Positions 9,401 through 15,166 of a stretch of 33,911 nt of DNA are shown one piece after another (within the stretch, counting starts at the first letter, position 1; each line of letters starts with the position of its first letter). The translations under genes and the position numbers were made by a program. The notes under the pieces were generated by a model, which did no database searches, was not told the DNA's origin, and saw nothing but the letters and a program-made list of their open reading frames with translations. Origin of the DNA: Bacteroidota bacterium (GTDB taxonomy: Bacteria > Bacteroidota > Bacteroidia > Palsa-965); assembly GCA_016194975.1 (NCBI GenBank), contig JACQAM010000015.1:1-33911 (forward strand), given 5' to 3'.

Positions 9401-9827
9401 ATTTCTTCATGAGGTCGTTGATCATTCCCTGCAATCCCATAGAGCGGCCATCATCGGGATGATAAATTCTTTCAATGCCGTATTTCTGCAATTCTTTTAT
9501 TTCTTCAGGAAGAATGGTTCCGCCACCGCCACCGAAAATTTTTATGTGGCCACAACCTTTTTCTTTCAGCAGATCGTACATGTATTTGAAATATTCCATG
9601 TGCCCGCCCTGGTACGAAGTGATGGCAATAGCATTTGCGTCTTCCTGTATAGCACAATTCACAATTTCCGAAACACTCCTGTCGTGGCCGAGATGGATCA
9701 CTTCGGCGCCGCTCGACTGGATAATGCGGCGCATGATATTGATGGCTGCATCATGCCCGTCGAACAAAGACGCCGCCGTAACAATACGGATCTTGTTTTT
9801 GGGATGATATGGTTTTGCTTCTTGCAT
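6429..9827 (-). CDS. icmF: Fused B12-dependent acyl-CoA mutase (isobutyryl-CoA mutase IcmF type)
   Basis: A 1132-residue fusion of three parts. Residues 1-140 are the B12-binding domain (SLFDGHDAA, with His25 as the cobalt ligand). The MeaB-like GTPase chaperone domain follows (Walker [10 protein letters not shown] near 200). From about 540 comes the mutase barrel. This order is diagnostic of IcmF, which interconverts isobutyryl-CoA and n-butyryl-CoA and in some relatives other branched acyl-CoAs. The motif [17 protein letters not shown] fits IcmF substrate pockets rather than methylmalonyl-CoA mutase, which has Tyr/Arg there. It would act in the cytosol in branched-chain or short-chain fatty acid metabolism. 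Automatic pipelines often name such proteins methylmalonyl-CoA mutase family. Residues 1078-1084 (PSTSSGS) are encoded by an inserted repeat in a variable loop before the conserved C-terminus ([19 protein letters not shown]). A full consensus promoter precedes it. Confidence 0.93.
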   Translation of the reverse strand: MQEAKPYHPKNKIRIVTAASLFDGHDAAINIMRRIIQSSGAEVIHLGHDRSVSEIVNCAIQEDANAIAITSYQGGHMEYFKYMYDLLKEKGCGHIKIFGGGGGTILPEEIKELQKYGIERIYHPDDGRSMGLQGMINDLMKKSDYATGVNLNGEVKHLNAKDHIGIARLISAVENFSGKHKGIITEIKSLAKKSKTPVLGITGTGGAGKSSLVDELVRRFLIDFPEKTVGIISVDPSKRKTGGALLGDRIRMNAINPELSAGRVYMRSLATRQSNLALSKYVQEAIDILKSANFDLIILETSGIGQSDTEITDHSNVSLYVMTPEYGAATQLEKIDMLDFADVIALNKFDKRGAMDALRDVRKQFKRNHQLWKTDDEKLPVVGTIASQFNDPGMNHLYRRVIDKIAEKTGAKLKSSFRITDEMSEKIYIIPPARTRYLSEITENNRGYDKKAKQQSAIAQDLYALKKSIDIFKKNKSEKSAADLEKEYKKLKPELDPKNLKLIEGWPEKAQQYKNEFYKFNVRGKEVKIKTHYESLSHTLVPKVCTPKYEAWGDLLNWLLQENIPGEFPYTSGIYPFKREGEDPTRMFAGEGGPERTNKRFHYVSLGMPAKRLSTAFDSVTLYGRDPDHRPDIYGKIGNSGVSICCLDDAKKLYSGFDLADPKTSVSMTINGPAAILAAFFMNAAIDQQCEKYIRENKLEKEVEKKIAELFDKNKIKRPKYQGEIPEGNDSLGLLLLGMTGERVLPADVYKKIKAHTLSQVRGTVQADILKEDQAQNTCIFSTEFSLRVMGDVQQYFIDHKVRNFYSVSISGYHIAEAGANPITQLALTLSNGFTFVEYYLSRGMHIDEFAPNLSFFFSNGMDPEYSVLGRVARRIWSKAMRNKYNGNERSQMLKYHIQTSGRSLHAQEIDFNDIRTTLQALYAIYDNCNSLHTNAYDEAITTPTEESVRRAMAIQLIINRELGLAKNENPMQGSFIIEELTDLVEEAVLTEFDRISERGGVLGAMETMYQRGKIQEESLYYEHQKHTGEYPLIGVNTFLSSKGSPTILPKEVIRATTEEKEYQITMLKNLHKANEKPSTSSGSTTMLKRLQDVAVKNGNVFEELMETVKYCSLGQITEALFEVGGQYRRNM
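6571..6596 (-). repeat. Short repeat inserted in frame in the mutase gene
   Basis: The plus-strand sequence contains two direct copies of TTGTCGA around CCCTGAGC. Read on the coding strand it gives the widespread intergenic word CTTCGACAAGCTCAGGG. It encodes the peptide PSTSSGS (residues 1078-1084) in a gap between the mutase barrel and the conserved C-terminal helix. Because the frame is kept and the flanking residues are family-typical, it is best read as an insertion in a tolerant loop. Confidence 0.7.
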
Positions 9828-9852
9828 TATTTGAACCGGGAGAGAAGAAAGA

Positions 9853-9883
9853 CAAAGTTACGTTTTATGAGTGGTTTTGCCAA
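9853..9883 (-). promoter_or_regulatory. Consensus Bacteroidota promoter of the mutase gene
   Basis: On the minus strand TTG (9881-9883) is followed after exactly 20 bases by TAACTTTG (9853-9860), matching the TTG-N19-21-TAnnTTTG consensus used by the main sigma factor of Bacteroidota. The -7 box ends 25 bases before the ATG at 9827, giving a very short leader. Confidence 0.75.
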
Positions 9884-10087
9884 TGGAGAAAAGTGATCGG
9901 CATCCTATCGGTTAGTAAAAATTCATTCACACAGCCGGGATGAGCCCAACGAACGGCGAATGATGAAGAAACTTCAGTGCTACGAAAGGTGCTGTGTAGC
10001 CCCGGCCAACGGACGGGACGAAAGGAAATTTGAAGAACAGGTGTTGCGCTCCTCACCATCAATTAAAAAAAAATCCTTCTCCATCTA

Positions 10088-10966
10088 TCACTCGTCATAG
10101 ATGTCGAACTTATTATGATCGACAACCTGCCCGTTTTTATAATTCGTGTCTTCTTCTGTAAAAACAGGTTTGCCGGTTTCTTTATTTTTTAATTCTTTCA
10201 ATGTTAATGTTGTTTTGCGCAGGAGCTGGTAATGATCGTCGTAACAAAACTGCACGTTCATCACATCGCCTTTCTTGTATTGTTCTTTTTCGCATTCTTT
10301 TTTAATTCGCAATACCGTTCGTGAGGGAAGGTCCGGATCTTTATTGAAAAACGTAACATCTGCCTTGTTGTACACACCGTGATCATCGATAAATAAATAT
10401 TGCTGAGTAGTGTCGACAAGAAAATAAGATTCATCCGTGAGGTAATGATCACCGGAATGTTTGAGTGAATCGCGTTTTGCATACGGCAAACTATCGACAT
10501 ACATTTTCATGCAATGACTTTCAAATTTTTTTCTGGCGACACACAGATCGGAATCGTTGAATGCTTTCACTCTCCTGAGATGAATAATTTGAGGAACTAC
10601 GGAATTGGAATTGATGTGATACGTTTTATCCATATTCCATTTGCAAGATGAAGCGCAGATGACGATCGTACCATGCCCTCCCGGTTTTATCGGTTCATGC
10701 GGATATTCGCAATTGAAATCAGGATCTGATCCGCGCGAATAACCAACGAGCAAGGGTTCTTTTCCCGTGTTGGTAAAAGGAAAATCGTAATGATTTCGCT
10801 CCACCGTTTTTTCGCCGGGAGTAAGATCATCAATGGTAATCGAATCGATGATCTCCGTGCGATCGAATTTTATCTGCGGGCCGTTCGGATCGGTGGAAGG
10901 TTCGTAATCCTGGGAAAATGAAGGGAAATAAAAAAAAGTGAAGATGAAAAAAAATAAAACTTTCAT
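10088..10966 (-). CDS. Secreted protein with a degenerate DUF1573 domain and a unique C-terminal half
   Basis: A 292-residue exported protein; residues 1-18 are a signal peptide ending SFSQ. Then comes the DPNGPQIKFD entry motif seen in its neighbours and one DUF1573-like immunoglobulin-type domain (about 25-130), recognisable by FPFTNTGKEPLLV and PHEPIKPGGHGTI. The usual Cys-x-Cys motif is reduced to DFNCEYP, with one Cys. The second half (about 130-292) has no family I recognise; it is rich in charged residues and includes KNGQVVDHNKFDIYDE, perhaps MORN-like. Start ATG 10966 follows the stop of the upstream gene by two bases, so the two are translationally linked. It is the last and most divergent gene of the DUF1573 row. 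Confidence 0.8.
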   Translation of the reverse strand: MKVLFFFIFTFFYFPSFSQDYEPSTDPNGPQIKFDRTEIIDSITIDDLTPGEKTVERNHYDFPFTNTGKEPLLVGYSRGSDPDFNCEYPHEPIKPGGHGTIVICASSCKWNMDKTYHINSNSVVPQIIHLRRVKAFNDSDLCVARKKFESHCMKMYVDSLPYAKRDSLKHSGDHYLTDESYFLVDTTQQYLFIDDHGVYNKADVTFFNKDPDLPSRTVLRIKKECEKEQYKKGDVMNVQFCYDDHYQLLRKTTLTLKELKNKETGKPVFTEEDTNYKNGQVVDHNKFDIYDE

Positions 10967-10968
10967 GA

Positions 10969-11361
10969 TCAGTTCTTCGCTTTGAGCACAACACATTTGA
11001 AAGTGAGCGTGGCCGGCGAATTAGAAGCGTTTGATGTAACGGCGACTGTTCTCTCCTGGCGATCCATTGCACTCTTGCTGTCGTACGTGACTTTGATCGT
11101 TCCTTTCTGTCCTTTTGCAATGGGTTGTTTCGGAAAATCGACCGTCGTGCATTTGCATGCGACAGTTGCATCAGTAATAAGTAGCGGTTCGTCGCCGGTA
11201 TTCGTAAAATTAAAATCGTGAGAAACCACATCGCCCTGGTGAATGAAACCGAAATTGTATTTCACTTCGTCGAATGTCATCACGGCCGGGTTAGAGACGC
11301 GCATTCCGGAAAAAGCGGCAGCGATGAGCAGCAGGGGCAGTATGAATATTTTTCTTTTCAT
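10969..11361 (-). CDS. Single-domain DUF1573 secreted protein
   Basis: A 130-residue protein: signal peptide (about 1-20) then one DUF1573 domain filling the rest. Family landmarks are YNFGFIHQGDVV, FNFTNTGDEPLLI, VACKCTTVDFP and PIAKGQKGTIKVTYD. The Cys-x-Cys pair is kept as CKC. The start ATG 11361 precedes the basic-hydrophobic signal; the frame is open further upstream to 11421, but that part has no start context and overlaps the repeat spacer. DUF1573 domains have an Ig-like fold related to the ASH/HYDIN superfamily and are exported; no biochemical role is established that I know of. It is expressed with the gene two bases downstream. Confidence 0.85.
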   Translation of the reverse strand: MKRKIFILPLLLIAAAFSGMRVSNPAVMTFDEVKYNFGFIHQGDVVSHDFNFTNTGDEPLLITDATVACKCTTVDFPKQPIAKGQKGTIKVTYDSKSAMDRQERTVAVTSNASNSPATLTFKCVVLKAKN

Positions 11362-11379
11362 GAATGAAGAAGCAAAATC

Positions 11380-11480
11380 AAAAAAATAAAATTCAAATTC
11401 CAAAAAAGAAGCGCCGGTCACTGCGAGCGAAGTGAAGCAGTCTTGCGCGTTGGAATTTGAATTTTTCTTTTTTAATATTT
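11380..11480. repeat. Intergenic stem-loop with REP-like sequence in the loop
   Basis: Arms TTCAAATTCCAA (11392-11403) and TTGGAATTTGAA (11450-11461) are perfect complements and are extended by A-rich and T-rich flanks. The loop holds CACTGCGAGCGAAGTG (about 11419-11434), a GC-rich word like those in dispersed REP-type repeats, itself partly palindromic and flanked by GCGC. On the minus strand the closing arm runs into a T-rich stretch, so it may end transcription of the 11482-11955 gene or separate it from the next. Confidence 0.65.
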
Positions 11481-11481
11481 C

Positions 11482-11955
11482 TTAGTTCCCCCCGTTCGTG
11501 GGAGCGCCACCGCGCGAAGGATCGGGCGCACCCGGAGCAGGCGCAGCTGGGGCGGTAGTTACTGTTCCGCGCAAATGAATGATCACCGTACCATCTTTAT
11601 TATTGGAATTGATGGTTGCTGTTTTATCCTGGTAACCCATTTTTCCATTGGAATCGAAACGAACATGAATGACGCCGCTTTTTCCGGGAGCAATAGGTTC
11701 AGTAGAATAAGAAGGAACGGTGCAATGACAGGAACCGGAAGCGGAGGTGATCACGAGCGGAGTTTTTCCGGTGTTCGTGAATTTGTAATCGCGTTCAACG
11801 ATCGTTCCTTGTGTGACGGTACCGAAATTCATCGTATCGGTTTCGAATTTCATTACCGGTGCATTCGGATCAACGCTCGGTGTGGTCTGGGGTTGTGCAT
11901 TTGCGCCGAGCACGAACAGTGAGGCGAAAGAAGCGAGAAGCAGTATCTTTTTCAT
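11482..11955 (-). CDS. DUF1573 secreted protein with Pro/Ala/Gly tail
   Basis: A 157-residue protein with a signal peptide (about 1-20, ending GANAQ), the entry motif SVDPNAPVMKFE, one DUF1573 domain (NFGTVTQGTIVERDYKFTN, GSCHCTVPSY, PIAPGKSGVIHVRFDSNG) and a disordered Pro/Ala/Gly tail ending in NGGN. The Cys-x-Cys motif is present as CHC. It lies 58 bases downstream of the three-domain paralogue and shares the phrase GKMGYQDKTATI with that protein's second domain, pointing to local duplication. Confidence 0.88.
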   Translation of the reverse strand: MKKILLLASFASLFVLGANAQPQTTPSVDPNAPVMKFETDTMNFGTVTQGTIVERDYKFTNTGKTPLVITSASGSCHCTVPSYSTEPIAPGKSGVIHVRFDSNGKMGYQDKTATINSNNKDGTVIIHLRGTVTTAPAAPAPGAPDPSRGGAPTNGGN

Positions 11956-12013
11956 AGCAATGATTTAGAAGGTTAAGGTAAATATAATATTGCAAAAATT
12001 AAGCCACATAAAG

Positions 12014-13087
12014 TTAATTCCCATTGGCGGCTGGAATAATTTCTCCGTAAACGTGCAATACAATAATTTGTTCGGGATAGTAAGAGATCGTGATGGTTTT
12101 ACTCTGCGGGCCGCTCCTGCCGTTGGTATCGAGTCTGTATTTTATCACGCCTGATTCTCCCGGAGGAATCGGATCCTGCGGATAATTTGTGTTATCACAA
12201 TTGCATGCGGAGTGACATTCCATAATAACCAACGGTGTCTTACCCGTATTCTTAAAATGAAATTCGTGTTCAAGAATTTCTCCCTCATGAATTTTTCCGA
12301 AATGATACGATGTGGAATCGAATTTCATGAACGGAGCATTTGTTGTGTCGCGAATGACATGGCCACAGGTATGGATCACAATTCTATTTTCAGAATAATT
12401 AGTTTGAACTTCGCTATTGGTGAATGTGATCGTAGCTATTTTATCCTGGTAACCCATTTTGCCCTGCGTATCAAACCTGTAACGCACTGTCGCTGATTTT
12501 CCCGGCGGAACAGGTTCTTTCGAATATTCCTCATCATCACAATTGCATGAACCGGTTGCATTTGAAATTACAATCGGCAATTTCCCTTTATTCGTGAATT
12601 TGAAATCGTGCTCAATAATTGTTCCCTGCAGCACCGTACCGAAATCATAAACGACAGAATCAAAAACCGGGACTGGCGCATTGGGATCCGGAGGACGAAA
12701 AACATTTCCCTTAATTCGCAAAACGATCACTGAATCTTTCATTCCGCAACTGATAGAAAGCGAAGCTGTTTTTTCCTGTGGACCCATTTTCCCATTCGTA
12801 TCAAACCGATAACTTATTTTTCCGGAAACTCCGGGCCCAACAGATTCGAGTGGATAACTAACAATTGCAGCACTTGTTGAAGTATGTCCCTCGGTAAAAC
12901 GAAACGGTTCTCTTCCTTTATTGGTGAAATGAAAATCATGTTCGACAATGGTTCCCTGTTCAACCGAACCGAAATGATATTCCACAGAATCAAAAATGAT
13001 AAGAATTTCGTCGATTGCATTTTTTTTCTGCGCCTGTAAAAAAAGTGGAAATAAAAAAAAGAAAAGTAAGAGTGAATTTTTTTTCAC
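12014..13087 (-). CDS. Three tandem DUF1573 domains, secreted
   Basis: A 357-residue protein with a signal peptide from the GTG at 13087 (very hydrophobic, ending LQAQ). The frame stays open to an ATG at 13132, but those 15 extra residues would bury the signal, so GTG is preferred. Three DUF1573 domains follow, each about 100-115 residues. Domain 1 has lost the Cys-x-Cys motif (TSTSAAIVSYP instead), domain 2 has GSCNCDDEEY and domain 3 has SACNCDNTNY. All three keep the FGxVxxGTIxEHxFxFxNxG core and the DTNG/DTQGKMG turn. Triplication within one chain, next to single-domain paralogues, indicates growth by unequal crossing over. A beta-rich rod-like exported protein is the simplest inference. 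Confidence 0.85.
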   Translation of the reverse strand: MKKNSLLLFFFLFPLFLQAQKKNAIDEILIIFDSVEYHFGSVEQGTIVEHDFHFTNKGREPFRFTEGHTSTSAAIVSYPLESVGPGVSGKISYRFDTNGKMGPQEKTASLSISCGMKDSVIVLRIKGNVFRPPDPNAPVPVFDSVVYDFGTVLQGTIIEHDFKFTNKGKLPIVISNATGSCNCDDEEYSKEPVPPGKSATVRYRFDTQGKMGYQDKIATITFTNSEVQTNYSENRIVIHTCGHVIRDTTNAPFMKFDSTSYHFGKIHEGEILEHEFHFKNTGKTPLVIMECHSACNCDNTNYPQDPIPPGESGVIKYRLDTNGRSGPQSKTITISYYPEQIIVLHVYGEIIPAANGN

Positions 13088-13134
13088 GAAAACGTTTTCA
13101 CTTAAACTACAAAAATCACACCGCGATACCATAG

Positions 13135-13273
13135 ATTACGAAATACAAAAGGCCTCCCGCAAGATTGCTTCTCCCGATTAAAATCGGGATCGCAATGCCC
13201 CCCCGCGTTTCATATTTCGTAATTTTTTCCCGAACGCGTTCGGGATTTCGTATTTAGTAATCCCGCGCGGGCA
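13135..13273. repeat. Palindrome-rich spacer in the DUF1573 cluster
   Basis: The spacer contains ATTACGAAATA (13135-13145) with its exact complement at 13213-13223. It also contains the hairpin TCCCGATT/AATCGGGA with a 2-base loop (13172-13189) and the perfect 16-bp palindrome CCCGAACGCGTTCGGG (13229-13244). A further TTTCGTATTTAGTAAT and CCCGCGCGGG follow. It carries no gene. It splits the DUF1573 row into two transcription groups together with the terminator at 13276-13298. Similar inverted vocabulary recurs in other spacers. Confidence 0.7.
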
Positions 13274-13275
13274 TG

Positions 13276-13298
13276 AAAAAAGCCGGTCTCCCGCCGGC
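13276..13298 (-). terminator. Rho-independent terminator after the first three DUF1573 genes
   Basis: On the minus strand GCCGG and CCGGC pair around a 7-base loop and are followed by six T residues (plus-strand A-run 13276-13281). It lies about 25 bases past the stop of the gene at 13323-13763, so it ends the 14935-13323 transcript. Confidence 0.8.
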
Positions 13299-13322
13299 CT
13301 TCTTCCTGGTATTTAACCAAAC

Positions 13323-13763
13323 TCAGTTTCCTCCGGAGGTAGAGACACCGGCTGAAACTACATTGCCTTTTATTTTCACTTCCACATATCCACCCGCCAG
13401 ATTATTTGATGCATTGGAATAGACCATTACTTTTTTATCGAACATTCCGACACGCACGCTGGTATCATATTTCACTTTGAACGTTGCACTTCCTCCCGGC
13501 GGAATAGGATCTTTCGGATAATTATCAGGAAATGTTGTGCAACCGCATTGTCCTTTGATGCCTGAAATTACCAATGGAGTTTTTCCGGTATTCGTGATCT
13601 TGAAAGTGCGTACTTGTTCACTTCCCTGCTGCACCGTTCCGAAATCGATCACTTCTGTTTCAAAAGAAATGACCGGTGCATTCGGATCGGCTGATCCGGA
13701 AGTCTGCGCAGAAATTTTTATTCCTGCGAAAACAACTGCGATGGCAAGGAGAATTTTTTTCAT
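13323..13763 (-). CDS. DUF1573 secreted protein (CGCT type)
   Basis: A 146-residue exported protein with a signal peptide ending ISAQ, the linker SADPNAPVISFE, and one DUF1573 domain with the canonical GQCGCTTFP motif, PIPPGGSATFKVKYD and a final strand VEVKIKGNVV. The tail is short and ends SGGN. It differs from its neighbours in the stretch YDTSVRVGMFDKKVMVYSNA, where others have the NGKMGxQDK turn. The start is six bases past the stop of the upstream paralogue, so they are co-transcribed, and a terminator follows. Confidence 0.9.
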   Translation of the reverse strand: MKKILLAIAVVFAGIKISAQTSGSADPNAPVISFETEVIDFGTVQQGSEQVRTFKITNTGKTPLVISGIKGQCGCTTFPDNYPKDPIPPGGSATFKVKYDTSVRVGMFDKKVMVYSNASNNLAGGYVEVKIKGNVVSAGVSTSGGN

Positions 13764-13769
13764 TTCAAT

Positions 13770-14297
13770 TCAACCATTATTTACCGGCACACCTCCGTTT
13801 GAATTTCCATCTCCCGGTTGCGGGAATGGAGTCTCTGCAGGAGGGGCTTCAACAATTCCATGAATGTGCAGAATTGCGGGATCGGTTTTTCCGACGAAAG
13901 TTATCGTTACTGTTTTCTCAAATGGCCCAATGCGATTCGTATCATAATGAACTCTTATCGTAACAGTCTCGCCAGGTTTGATCGGCTCTTTCGTGTATTC
14001 GGGAATTGTACATCCGCAAGAGCCATGCGCTTCCTGTATCACGAGCGGTTGCTTGCTGGTATTTGTGAGTTTGAATTCGCAATATGGCTCGCCTCCTTTC
14101 TGGATCGTTCCGTAATCGTGCGTCATCACGTCAAACTTATAACCGGGATCTACAGTAGTTGCAGTAGTCTTGGTTGTTGTGCTGCTGCCCGTTTGTGCAG
14201 GGCCAGAATTAGCAGCAGGAGATTTTGTTGTTGCTGTCTGCGCGTGCAAACAAGCGAACAACAAAACCGGTACTGCTGATAGGATGAACTTTTTCAT
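13770..14297 (-). CDS. DUF1573 secreted protein with Thr/Ser-rich N-terminal linker
   Basis: A 175-residue protein: signal peptide (about 1-19, ending LHAQ), a Thr/Ser/Ala linker (about 20-50) likely unstructured, one DUF1573 domain (MTHDYGTIQKGGEPYCEFKLTN, GSCGCTIPEY, PIKPGETVTIRVHYDTN) and a Pro/Gly/Asn tail. It shares the phrase EAHGSCGCT with the next gene upstream, so these two are the closest pair of the row. An extra Cys in EPYCEFKL is not seen in the paralogues. It lies 26 bases after the upstream stop and six before the next start. Confidence 0.9.
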   Translation of the reverse strand: MKKFILSAVPVLLFACLHAQTATTKSPAANSGPAQTGSSTTTKTTATTVDPGYKFDVMTHDYGTIQKGGEPYCEFKLTNTSKQPLVIQEAHGSCGCTIPEYTKEPIKPGETVTIRVHYDTNRIGPFEKTVTITFVGKTDPAILHIHGIVEAPPAETPFPQPGDGNSNGGVPVNNG

Positions 14298-14323
14298 TGG
14301 AGAAAAAGAAAAACTCGTGAAAA

Positions 14324-14935
14324 TTAATTTCCGCCTGTGCTTGTTCCGTCTGCAGGTTTTGCAGGTGCGGTAGAAACTGTAGATGCTGTTTTTGGTGCTG
14401 GTTTAGCAGGAGCAGGAGCTGCTGTTCCATTTGTTGCGCCTGTTCCGCCACCTCCATTTGCAGGAGCTGCTGTTCCGCCACCCTGAGTTGAAGTTGCAGC
14501 AGGAGCTTCTACAGTTCCTGTAAGATGCAACACAACTGTTTGATCGGTATCATAAGTGATGGTAACCGTCTTATCCTGTTGTCCCATTTTCCCGGTAGAG
14601 TTGAACGTAACTTTAATTACGCCTTCTCCATTCGGTTTGATCGGCTCTTTCGGCCAATCAGGAACGGTGCATCCGCATGAACCGTGAGCTTCATTGATGA
14701 TCAACGGCTCTTTACCCGTGTTTTTGAATTTGAATTCTTTTGTAACAATATCACCTTGTTTGATCTTTCCGAAATCGTAGGAAGTGATCGTGAAGGTCAT
14801 CACCGGCCCGTTCTCGCGCTGCATTCCGGATGTGGAAGGTGCGGCAGTTGTGGTGGTGGTCGTTGTGGTGCTCTGCGCTTGTGCGAATGTCATTGCACCA
14901 ACGAGAAACACAGGAATGAGGAAAATCTTTTTCAT
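14324..14935 (-). CDS. DUF1573 secreted protein, first gene of the cluster
   Basis: A 203-residue exported protein with a signal peptide ending AQAQ, a run of eight Thr, one canonical DUF1573 domain (about 45-145: SYDFGKIKQGDIV, FKFKNTGKEPLII, GSCGCTVPDWP, KMGQQDKTVTITY) and a long tail of Ala/Pro/Gly/Thr (about 150-203) ending TGGN. Tail composition suggests a flexible, possibly O-glycosylated spacer; Bacteroidota glycosylate Asp-Ser/Thr sites in exported proteins, but I see no clear site run here. It heads the 14935-13323 transcription unit, with a candidate -7 box at 15016-15023, and is divergent from valS. Confidence 0.9.
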   Translation of the reverse strand: MKKIFLIPVFLVGAMTFAQAQSTTTTTTTTAAPSTSGMQRENGPVMTFTITSYDFGKIKQGDIVTKEFKFKNTGKEPLIINEAHGSCGCTVPDWPKEPIKPNGEGVIKVTFNSTGKMGQQDKTVTITYDTDQTVVLHLTGTVEAPAATSTQGGGTAAPANGGGGTGATNGTAAPAPAKPAPKTASTVSTAPAKPADGTSTGGN

Positions 14936-15015
14936 GTGATTGTTTGTTTGTTTTCTGGTTATAGTGTTTTACTTTTTTTCAGCTAAAATCGTGCCATAAA
15001 CCGGAACTTCCGAAG

Positions 15016-15023
15016 CAAAATTA
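15016..15023 (-). promoter_or_regulatory. Candidate -7 element for the DUF1573 operon
   Basis: The minus strand reads TAATTTTG, matching TAnnTTTG, 80 bases before the ATG at 14935. No TTG lies at the ideal 19-21 base distance upstream, so only half of the promoter is supported. Confidence 0.35.
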
Positions 15024-15071
15024 TTAGCTTTACGTCCCTCTGAAAATAGAGGAAAACGAATGTAGAGTAAA

Positions 15072-15160
15072 AATTCAAAACTAAAAATTCCAAATCCCAA
15101 AAAGATCCGTTTTTATATCCCGGAACCTGGTGCCTGGAATTTTATTTTTGTTTCTTTTTA
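15072..15160. repeat. AT-rich inverted word repeat in the valS leader
   Basis: The left arm holds AATTCAAAACTAAAAATTCC and AAATCCC; the right arm holds GGAATTTTATTTTTG, an approximate complement. The vocabulary matches the other repeat spacers and the insertion inside valS at 16466-16493. It occupies almost the whole region directly before the valS start codon, so it would form structure in the leader of that mRNA. Confidence 0.5.
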
Positions 15161-15166
15161 TCCGCT

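Noticed and set aside
9884-10087. Possible small gene in the gap upstream of the mutase
   Set aside because: Open frames there lack a start context, signal peptide or recognisable motif; I see nothing beyond the mutase promoter.
13088-13132. ATG start at 13132 for the three-domain DUF1573 gene
   Set aside because: It would add a polar, Cys-containing segment ahead of the signal peptide; the GTG at 13087 gives a normal signal. The choice is still inferred.
321-14935. Anti-phage or immune island
   Set aside because: The macroglobulin and DUF1573 genes might suggest defence, but no nuclease, NTPase, toxin or sensor gene is present and the neighbours are metabolic or envelope genes.
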